64,000 bases of DNA from positions 86,876 to 150,875 of the forward strand of contig NW_025947428.1 in NCBI RefSeq assembly GCF_000764305.2. Reading direction: 5' to 3'. This DNA comes from Hyalella azteca. Its lineage: Eukaryota > Arthropoda > Malacostraca > Amphipoda > Hyalellidae. Shown piece after piece: positions 54,468 to 64,000 of this stretch. How positions within the stretch are numbered: the stretch's first letter is position 1; each line of letters starts with the position of its first letter. The notes under the pieces are model-generated. The model was not told the DNA's origin. It was given only the letters and a program-made list of their open reading frames with translations, and searched no databases. A program made the translations under genes and the position numbers.

Positions 54468-57400
54468 ATGGCATTTGAAAATAAAAATCCTGGAATAGAT
54501 TCCTGGCATCCTCCTGAAGGACTAAGATTTGATACACAGTCAGTCAATGTTTCTAATTCTCTGCTTGAGTTGAGGAGCCAGGAGGATAACACAGAAGGTG
54601 TGGACTATGAAGCTCATCCAGGTTTAAATACAGCTGACCTAAACTTACAACATGAAGAAATTGTTGTGAACAATTTTGTGGAGCAAGAACTTCCTGCTCC
54701 TGGAAGTGAAGATGAACAACAGGCAAGAAAATCTGTCAGCATTGACATTTCATTGTCAACCAATGGAAATTCTGAAGATGAAGTTTTGGTAATGGATGCC
54801 TGCAATCCCCAAACAGTAGATAATTTTAGTTCTGGAATAATTGGCACCTCATCAACATTACAACCTCTTGTTGCTAATTCCCTGCCAAAAATATCACTTG
54901 GGATAAAAGCAATTACCACTAAAAAATGTGGGCCTCATTCAAGTTACTTTATCTGCTCTGCTGATGGCTGCACATCCACAAGTAAAGACCATCTGCTGTT
55001 TCCTTTCCCTAAAGCTCCAAGGGTTGCCCTCTTGTGGCTGCAGCTTATTGGCAAGCAAAATTTAGTACATCATCTTGGTGTTAATGGATCAGTTCCAAAC
55101 AACTTCTTACTTTGTGAGAACCATTTTGATGATGATCAGTTCATAGAATGTTCTGATAACAAGCTGATTAAAAAAACTGCCATGCCCTCTCGTTTTCTAA
55201 CCAACCCATCTGTGAAAACTGATAAAATACCTCAAGGAGCTCAAGCAGAAAACTCTTCTCTCATATCAACCATTAGTAAAAAATCTCAAAAACCTCATCA
55301 AAATACATCTTCAGTGGCTTCTAGAAAGGACAGAACAGCTGAATTTCATTCACAAGATAATATTCAAGAGGAATATTCTGTTACAGCACGAAGAAGATTT
55401 TTGGGTGATGACACACACAATTTACAAGCTGTTCACAGCATTCCTGTCTTCTGTAGTAAGTTTCAATAATTATTTTTCTCACTCTTGAATCATGCAGCTC
55501 ACTATTAGTCTGTGAAACAAAATTTAACTTCAAGTTTTTTTAGTAGTAGTTTCTTCAATCTTGATAACCATGTAAATGATACAGTGAATACTCAAATGAA
55601 AATGAAGCATTAAATGTGCAGTAATTTTTGTAAACTTTATTATATCCTGTCTTCCACAGTTGATGACTTTGGGAGTGGAGAAGAGTTGGTGGGAAGTATT
55701 CTTCCTAAAGGTAATCTATTAATCCATTATCCTATTTGAGTATAATGCAGTAATGAACTCTGAATTAAATGTTTTATTGCTACAAACTGTCAATGCTTTT
55801 ATATATTTTAATACCCTCTTCTTGAAAATGTATATTCTAGGTTGAATTTACTGCAGATTATCATCTTAGTTATGCTTTTTATTCATAAATTTTATTGCTC
55901 ACATTTTGAAATTCAATTACTGGTTTTTAAGTTGTTAAGTTCCCAACCTACTTTCATAAAGAAGTGAATTTTTTTTAGATAAACCCATTTAAGTCAACTT
56001 GGCTGTTTAAGTGTTATAACAGTTTTATAATATGCTTCTAACTTATTTGTGTTAACTCCACTGTGCAGTGGCTGTAGTTTCGTTGATTCCTCTACAATCA
56101 TCTTCATTCACTCTGGAGTTTTGTGTCGAGAATAATCTAGGTCTAAAGTCCGCCCAGTGCTGCAAAGCTGCCGTGAAGCATCTTGAGAGTATTGGCAGAC
56201 TTGCTACTGAAGATCAGAGCATCAGCATTAAACGCATAATTGCTCTACAGTCAAATAATCTGGCTAAACTCAGTTCTGTAGACTTACGTAGACCAGAGTT
56301 CATTGATCAACAAATCTACTTCATCAAGTCTGAGCCCTCCACCTCAGTTGGTGATATTAAACCACATCAGGAAGAATTGTTTGCTGCAAAGGGTAAGATC
56401 AATTTATGACCTAACTGAGTGATACCAATATTATACCTCCATGAAACAGTGGTTATTTATCTCATTTACTTGCTTCAAATATGGAAAGTGGTGTCCTTTG
56501 ATTGCAGCATGTTTTATTCTAGGAATAGTTGTTCTATTTTTTTCATTTCTAACTTTGAATGAATTACAATTATTTAAATTCATGTCATACATGAAGCTGT
56601 GATTTTTCCACTGTTTATAGGTGGGATGAGAAGGTGCGTTGTTGCCGAGTGCCGGCCTGACAAAGACACAGTGCTGTTCCCATTTCCAGTCAACGAAGAC
56701 TTGTGAGTGAATAGCAAAGAATTACGTTCTTCCATTCACACCAATGATTTTATCTTGAAACTATGTTTGTCATAAATATCGTATGACGGTAGATTTTCGT
56801 TTTAGATGATGTGTGGAAAATTTGATGAAATGTTGCTGTAACGTTACTGAATGAGAGTTTTTCATATGTTTAAGCGATTTACAGAAAGCTTGTACTGTCA
56901 GGAAAGCATTCATTTTTTCCACTTCCCAAGGAGCCGTGAGCACCGTGACCTGCTAGTCAGATTCCTAAGTGTTTCTTCGCTAAGTCGAGACCACGTAACT
57001 CCACTATCGTAAAGGACCAACATATACATTTTTTTTGCTGCTCAAGCCATTTAATTCCTATGGTTTCTTATAACAAAGAATGTATAAATTTGTTGCTAAA
57101 TTACTCGCATTGGAAATATGCTGCTTATGTGGTGTGTGTTCTTTATGCATTTTTTCAGTACAGCAGTCGTATAATAATTTTTATTCTGGTATTCTTGGTC
57201 ATGGATATTTGGGTTAAAAAATAATCTATTCCAAGTACGGAGTGCAACTTCCTTTCAACAATCGTTTCTTTAAAGGGCAGCGTATCAAGGCATGCGTAGA
57301 CAACCTACCTGAGCCCCTTAAATGTCGGCTGGGGACTGATTTATGGGGCGGGCCGCGGGTGGAGGCAAGTGGTCTGCACCACCTGCTGTTTCCTTTGCCT

Positions 57401-60400
57401 CAACTGCTGCTTCCTTTCGACAACTGAGAACGAAATCTCACTTGTATATCGCTTATTTTACTCCATTATTTTCTTCCTCCATAGACGGCCGGCGGTCGGC
57501 CAGAGCCTATAAGCTACGGCCGGTCCTGGCAATTAACCACCATAATACGGCCTGTTACCTCAGTGACAGAAATGTGGTAAAGTAAAAAGAGACTCAGAGG
57601 GGAGATAACGACCATCAGTGTGATTTGTTTCACAGCCTTGTCCTCTTCATAGAGTTTCATGCAGTTCATGCCTCGCTGAGCCACCCTCTTACCGGTTCTG
57701 GAATATCTATCTAAATTGCGAATCGCAATTTGGTTTGATCAATCAAACCATAAAATCAAATGGTTTGATATCGCAGGTGCCGCGCGTGGTTGGAGAACAT
57801 GGATGATCCGAGCCTGCTTGAGCTGTGTCACAGAGACGGCTACAGCTACTGCCACGAAGCCCTGCATCTGTGCTGTAAACACTTCCAACCCAACTGTTAC
57901 ATCACCAGACGGGCCAGGCTCAAGTAAACATGCTTTTAGTGTGCTGGACATACCGAACTAATCCTATGTATTTTTGGATGTTATTTTACAGGGAAATCTA
58001 AGTTACCGATGTAACTTATGAAGTTTGAAAGAGACAAGCAATATTAGGGCTTATCTCTTATTTATTTATATCTTATTATTTTTGAACCCAAAGAGTTTCC
58101 AACTGATAATTTATCAGTTGGAAACTTTTAATAAAAAGTTTACATATTTTTTGTTACTGTCCACCGTTTGCAAATGATAGGCTGGGTAAGCATGGAAAAA
58201 TTAATATCGCCATCTCATTTACGAGTGGAGTAAAGTCCAGCCTAATTTGTGGAGAAACTCATAGGGAAAAGCCGGGCCTGTTCGAAGCCTCGCTGTTCTC
58301 AATCAGAGCCTTAAGCTTACTTGTGGCGTGCAGTTCCCTGTCACATTAGCACTCGTAGCATCTAGTAAGTACAGCAATGTCTTCGAAGGACCTTACGGAC
58401 CGATGTGTCAGTGAAGGGTGACATTTAACCCATAAGACTGTTAGGCATCCGTCAAGTATTCAATGTTTTATGAAGATATTGTCAACTTTTGTGTCATTTT
58501 CTTTGGTTTTAAATTCTTGGTGAATTGCAATTCGAGCCGTCAAGTGATGCTCCTATCAACAATTTACCTCAGATGCTCCCAACAATAGTGCTCGTGGCTT
58601 AAAATTGCTATTTCGAAAAAACATTTCACTTATGTACAATTTTAATTTACCTAATATTAAAACTACTACAGCTCGTCTATTCCAAATCTATTATATTCAC
58701 CAGACTCATCCCAAACGCCGTGCCTACAATATTCAGGCACGGCCGGCTGAGCTACCCCTGCCGTTATGTCTCATGGAGACCTTCTCCTTCCGACCTCCGA
58801 TGTGACCACGACGACTGCATGGAGGTGGCAAGCAGGCCTTGGCAGTCAGCAGAAGAGGCGCGGTATCTTCAAAAGCGAAGGCGATGGTTAGAAAGAATGA
58901 AGATTTTAGCTATGGAGGCTTCCTGCCGCGAGTCCCCTCTGAGTGTACATAAGAGAAGGCGCGTGGTCTCGCACTTGAGTTCTGAAGTCCCCGACTGCAG
59001 CAATAATTATCTGGGTGATGAAGCTGCGGATGAAGATGATGAGTCTATCGTTCAACTGCCAGGTGGAGGCTCTCAAGTACTAAAAATCGAACGACGTTGG
59101 AACAATCCTACTGAGGATGAGATGAGTGAACTCGACAATGATTTTGAAGACCCGGCGCTTCTAAAGAAGGCCATCAAAAGATTCTGTGACGAACAAGTGT
59201 CCCTGACAGTCAAGAGGAAACGAACTGAGTAAGTTTTGAACGAACACCTTGTGATTCTCTGTAACTCATCAGCTGCCTTTTAGACAGTCGAATCTGTTGC
59301 TCTCGTTCTTCTCTGAAGATTTTGATCTCGACTATCAATCCATTTTTTTGGTAAACATAATACGTTCCTTGTTTGTTCCTAGTATCCATCTCAGTTGTCA
59401 ATCAATATAAACCCTGATTCCATTTTGTAGTTGCTAGTACTATTTTCCATTTACTTATAATTTGTGCATTGTTTCCATACGTTTTCATGCAGTCGTACCG
59501 AAATCCTGTTTCGCTGCATACTGATAATAAAATATTTTATCTATCCGAGTATCTAATATTTTTTTGACAAGGAAATATTCTGCCAATCAATCTTAGTCAC
59601 GACTGCTTGTCAGTACAAATCTTCTGTATGAATAGGTAACAAGTGCCTTGAAGAAATTTATCCTAATTAAAAGCTGATAAGAACTAAAGCATTTGTTCCG
59701 TTATCAGTGCCAGGGTTCGACGTAGGATTACACCCCGAAATTCTGGCCCAAAACAACGAAAGCCTCGATCAATTTACCCACTGCGCGATGAGTCAGGTGA
59801 ATATATTTGAATTATTGAAACTTGTGCAGTCTGATTGAGCATTTCTTCCTGAAATGCACCGCAGAAATAGTTTGAGAATTTTTTTAAAACCTAATTCTAT
59901 GTTATTCATTAGAGACGCATCGTAGCATTGCGATGTCAGGGTATCAATTTTCGAGTAAAAAATTTCACTTTTTTCCATGGCGGGAAATGCGTTCTCGTAG
60001 TGTCATGTTCTTTTGCATGTTTTGAGATGTTTCGTCCAGCTCCATCAAATGAACTTGATCATAAAATTATGGTTGCCTTCATGCAACTTTGTTCACGTTA
60101 TTTTTTATATCCTCAGGGCGTTCACTTCTCTTTTATCTGTCCTTTTTAGCGCATTTTCTCATTTATGGAAAAAATGCCCTATTGTACTCGTCATGTCCGT
60201 CCGTCCGTCCGTCATTCTGTCTGTCTGTCCGTCCGTGACTTCACGTTTTCGTCGACGAGAAAATGAGCCCTCCGTGACCGTCACTCACTGCAGTGAGTAC
60301 TGAGTTATATTTTTTTCAGTGATGTAATGCTACGAAATTTCAATTTACAGAGAAAAAAGTGGACATGGCGCAGCTCGCAGATCTGGACGCTGAAGTATCA

Positions 60401-60925
60401 CAACTACGCGCTCAACTGAACCTTCTGAACACGGAGCATATGCGCCTGCGCAGCGCAATCTTCCGTGTGAGCAAGAACGTGGAAATGGAGGAACAGATGC
60501 CGCTGCGTCACTTCCTTACTCCTAAAGATGCATTTGATGCTTGCAAGCGCAAGCTAGACCCGTGCACCTATGGATTTATGAACCATCAACAAAGTCACTA
60601 CACTAAACCGCACTGGGACACCCGCTCTGCAAAAATTCCCATTCTGATATCCCGCTGTAGTGTGAAAGTCTGGGACGTTCTTCAAACGCTCTTTAAGTTG
60701 CCCTGTAAAGCTAGTCTCTTCAAATACAAAGCTCTAGCTAGGAAAGATCCTTCGATATTCGAGAATTCAGCGCTCATGAACGAACTTGTACAGAAAACTT
60801 ACAAAAGTCGCTTCAAGAGAGCCAGACCGCGTCAGTACACTAAGAAGAATTCTCTGACTGGGCTCACAGTGTCCAGTGTCTTACAGAACTACATCATGAA
60901 ACACGAGATCGTGCCGGAAGTTTAG
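54468..60925 (+). CDS. protein with two THAP zinc fingers and a C-terminal coiled coil
   Basis: Eight phase-consistent exons: 54468-55455, 55660-55710, 56069-56392, 56621-56702, 57777-57923, 58737-59228, 59714-59796, 60351-60925 (stop TAG), about 913 aa. The first THAP domain (residues ~150-245) shows CSADGC, LLFPFPKAP, the Trp of LLWLQL, LCENHF and a closing MPSRF. The second (residues ~455-540) is split over exons 4-6: CVVAEC, VLFPFPVNED, CRAWLENM, LCCKHF. Residues ~729-760 form a leucine-rich coiled coil (QLADLDAEVSQLRAQLNLL). The last 150 residues (VKVWDVLQTLFKLP and a basic tail) vaguely recall the segment ahead of the catalytic core in P-element-like transposases, but no DDE core is present, so it is probably a domesticated DNA-binding protein. 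An acceptor (TTTTTTCAG) just before the ATG implies an upstream 5' UTR exon. The gene is divergent from Lrrk. Confidence 0.85.
60143..60316 (-). mobile_element. MITE family A copy, reversed, in last THAP-gene intron
   Basis: Reverse orientation with extra CCGT/CTGT units; its TATATTTTTTT end lies 35 bp before the acceptor of the last THAP exon and adds pyrimidines upstream of it. Confidence 0.8.
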
Positions 60926-62149
60926 ATCCATTGGCCGCTGTGATAGAAACTCTTTGCTTATTGACATGATATGAGCCCTAAGACGATCATAAAAACACAT
61001 TGCCTGTCTCCATTTGGATGTTACTTCCAAACGACGCATGATGATTGCCTTCATATATTTTAGTTAGTCTTTGTTTCTAGATCGGTTATGTTGACTGCGT
61101 TTTTTTGGTTAAAAAACTTGCAAGTTATGTCATATTTACATCAGTCAGTGTTGGGTTGTGCAATGTTGAAAACCATATTTGATTTCAATTTGCTGATAAC
61201 CTGCCTTTGTCTTTACCATTATTCATAGTCAGATACTGCATTGGCTTGTTTAACTACCCTGGGTGTGGTTTAGCTATCATAGCCTTGCTGTGGTTTAGCT
61301 ATCATAGCCTTGCTGTGGTTTTACATTGTTGTCAGCCAGCCCTCCGATGACCCGCTGAACGACGCCAGGGAGCACGTGACGGCGATCAAACTTACTGTTC
61401 CGCTAAATATAGTCGCTTATTTTCTTCCCTTTTCGTTGAATCCGCAACAGGGAGCTAATTTTCAACTATGTCTACCCCATAGTTAATGTTACTATAATCG
61501 TAGAATTCTCATTTCACGTCTGTTAATTAATCCTTTAGATTCTAAAGCATCAATTTAACTTACGAATTTCACGATCGAATCTGAATTAGTAATTTAGTAT
61601 GGCAGAAATTGCCATTGCGTCTAGGTGATCCGTAGTTATAACTGAGGAGTTTTCTTCGTGAATAACTGTAAATCTATAAAATATTATACCTATTATTATC
61701 ATTATTAATAATATTATAGATATTAAAATTAGTTTAATCATCACATTTAACTGGATTCCACTTTGATTTAATAAAATAAGTGAAATTGTAAATATTTCAT
61801 TGCCGATGTCAGTCACTGATGGTGTAATGTGAGTTGCACTGTTGTAGTTGACACTCCGAGTAATAAGTATCATCCGAGGTGACTGTTCAGTGAGCGATGA
61901 TGTTGCGGCAAGAGAGATGTGGCACACAGGCGATCAAGTTTTTCTTCTCACCCTCTCACTCCGACCATTTTTGTGTGTAAATCTTGAATTAAAATTAACG
62001 CGAAACGCAAGGTTTAAAAATTTACTTGTGCAGGGTAGACACAGTCGTGAATCCCGTCGTAATTTATAATTCTTTTGCTTGGATATTTAATATGTCACGC
62101 GAATTCAAATCGACGCGGAACGAGGACGTACGAGAAGATCATTCACGGC
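60926..62149. other. convergent intergenic region between THAP gene and P450
   Basis: 3' UTRs of both genes should lie here. A 27-bp unit (GTGGTTTAGCTATCATAGCC core) is repeated about 2.5 times at 61255-61322. The stretch 61660-61760 is very AT-rich with ATT runs. I see no coding sequence. Confidence 0.5.
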
Positions 62150-63940
62150 TCACAAGGCCTTCATGACGACCATCATGTTCTCTTCAGGCCTCTGCGTTCC
62201 CGGGGACATCTTGTATTTTATTTCTTCGAATCCCTCGGCGATGTCCAGCTGGAAGTTGAGAACGATCTTTGCGATTGCCAACTTGATTCCCATCAGCGCA
62301 AATCTCTGAGCTGGAAACATGTGCTGCAATTAGCTGTTTTGTTTTTTCTGTTGCTTTTTCATCAACTATTTCTGTAATAATTGTCTCTTTTACTTATTTG
62401 AACACCAAACTAGTATTTTAATTCTTAAGTCCTGACAAAATTAAAAGTCTGATTTGGGTATGTTGACCTTGTAAGTGTAATTTACGTCTCAATTATTAGT
62501 TAACAAGCGATATTCCTTCGACACTTGGCCGTCGGAGAAGCTGAACAGTTGCTGAAGAGTATGTCATTACTATCCTACCCTAACAATATTTAGAATCGCC
62601 CCAGCTTCTGGTAATCCAAATCAGAAGCTGCCGCTTCTGTAAATTTTCTCTGGGTAGGTGACCAGGGACAACGAAAGCAACTATCAATGACCTTACTCAC
62701 CGATGCACATCCTAGGACCCATCCCAAACGGCAGGTAGGCCCCGGATGGAATCTTTTCCTTGTTGCCGGACAGAAATCGCTCGGGCTTGAACTGCTCCGG
62801 GTCAGGGTAGTATTCCTCATCGCGGTGCAGGGACCAGATTGGTACCGACACCATCATCCCCTCGGGCACGGTGATAGAGCTTCCTGGGATTCTGCAAATA
62901 GTTACAAGAATAAACTAAATAGTGATTGTTTGAATGAGAAGGGTTTATGTAAATGTTTAGGTCAACTTACTACACGTCATCCTAACATCCGCTGATGAAA
63001 CAAGCGGCTGCCAAAAATTTTAGATTTAATCAGACGAACCTATCATTATCGATTATAAAATAAAACAAATTTTTAATTGTAGGGGGTCTCTATGCTTGAA
63101 TTACATTTTATATGCTAAAGGTAATTCCTGGAATTTCTCGCACGTACAAAGCCTAATAGAAACTAACATAATCAAATTTCATTACAGTTAATGATTTCAT
63201 TATTTAGACTTCAGGCTACCCAAATTATCTTGAGCGTGTGAGAACATAAACGTAATGTGATGATTATTGTAGGGATTTTGCTAGCTGAGATTTATCCTGA
63301 TTTTTATTGGACAAATTGATACTGACGTGTAGGTCTTAGTGCAGCGCCGCTCGGTGAAGGTGGTCGGTGGAAACAGACGGAGGGCTTCTGCGAACAATAC
63401 CGCAATGTTTATGATTTTATTATTTCATTATGCAAACGTTCGAAAAAGAGCTTATCAAGTAATTTAAATGACTGTATTTGAATCTCATAATACAAACGTT
63501 TGATTACAAGCAAGTGATAATAATTAATCTTGAATTATCCCATCATGACAGGTACAGGCAGTTCAGGAGGTCAACTAGTTTGTGATTATACTAATAATTA
63601 ATAATAATGTTTTGTCAGGCAATATCTGAAGTGCGGCGCCAGCACATCAAGAAAATTAACACTAATATTTGAGTATTCTTTTTAATCAAAAGATTATCCT
63701 TGAACTCAACTTATTGCTACTAACCTGCCACGAATGCATCTAGATAGGGTGCCTCCATGATGTCTTGGTACGTGATGTCTTCTGCGGTCCCTAAAGCGGC
63801 GAGCTCGGTCCTGACTTTTTGTTGGCAACTCGTGTACTTGGCAAGGCAGTGCACTGCTGTTGTCAACGAGTTCGATGTGGTGTCGTAGCCTGCCACGATG
63901 AACAACAGGGACTGAGCCACGATCGAGTTATCCGACAGTT
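62150..63940 (-). CDS. cytochrome P450, CYP3 clan, C-terminal four exons
   Basis: Membrane-bound haem monooxygenase, 5' part beyond the right edge. Exons (5' to 3'): 63725-63940, 63327-63387, 62701-62891, 62150-62310 (stop TGA), all phase-matched, about 209 residues. Hallmarks in order: I-helix oxygen-binding motif AGYDTTSN, K-helix ExxR in AEALRLFPP, then TERRCTKTYT, PERF meander (PEQFKPERFLSG) and the haem ligand loop PFGMGPRMCIG with its Cys. The last exon (AQRFALMGIKLAIAKIVLNF) resembles the CYP3A L-helix. The motif set and lengths are normal, so nothing suggests a pseudogene in the visible part. It converges with the THAP gene, 1.2 kb apart. A dispersed repeat (62578-62658) lies in the last intron. 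Confidence 0.95.
62578..62658. repeat. dispersed 80-bp repeat in P450 intron
   Basis: CCCTAACAATATTTAGAATC to TTCTCTGGGTAGG; same family as 45045, 45255 and 15325. Confidence 0.7.
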
Positions 63941-64000
63941 CTGTAATTTGAAACCCCAGATTAAATGCAGTGTTCAAACTTTCTATAACAGACACGAGTT

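Noticed and set aside
56068..56409. separate small gene
   Set aside because: Phase and splice sites make 56069-56392 an internal exon of the THAP gene.

Overview
This is eukaryotic genomic DNA: AT-rich, intron-dense, with GT-AG introns, many minisatellites and several MITE families. The encoded proteins (an ANK-LRR-ROC-COR-kinase protein of the LRRK1/arthropod Lrrk type, PHF5A, a double-THAP protein and a CYP3-clan P450) suggest an invertebrate, probably an arthropod and possibly a crustacean. The taxon is an inference from gene style; nothing in the window fixes it. Seven single-N joins (13053, 14917, 28838, 42272, 43386, 44059, 47883) mark it as an assembled scaffold.

Layout. Positions 1-51560 on the minus strand are one very large Lrrk gene, read from 51560 leftward: N-terminal ankyrin exons (51.6-49.9 kb), a 13-kb intron, more ankyrin exons (45.0-28.1 kb), LRR exons (26.9-19.4 kb), the ROC GTPase (18.0-14.9 kb), the COR domain (10.3-4.8 kb), a Ser-rich linker (4.3 and 3.5 kb) and the kinase (1.85 kb to the left edge, where the gene is cut). 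About 35 exons can be joined with matching splice phases, giving roughly 2,180 codons. Two places do not join: between 49852 and 45044 (an exon seems missing) and at the 14917 gap. PHF5A (36190-36933, plus strand) is complete and nested inside the 13-kb Lrrk intron on the opposite strand. From 54468 to 60925 on the plus strand lies an eight-exon THAP gene (about 913 aa). From 63940 to 62150 on the minus strand are the last four exons of a P450, convergent with the THAP gene.

Two things stand out. First, a second, near-identical copy of the Lrrk linker and kinase exons (13848-11048) sits out of order between ROC and COR, while the in-order copy (963-640) carries an in-frame exon fusion that removes the catalytic-loop exon. 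This looks like two haplotypes joined in one scaffold, one with a microhomology deletion. Second, many Lrrk exon edges have been amplified as tandem repeats whose unit contains the exon end plus its splice site. These form ladders of potential donor or acceptor sites, and one ladder is in frame.

The rest is introns and intergenic DNA filled with MITEs (four families), a tRNA-derived SINE with a MITE inserted in its head, two LINE remnants, a foldback region and a 1.4-kb homogeneous 31-bp satellite.
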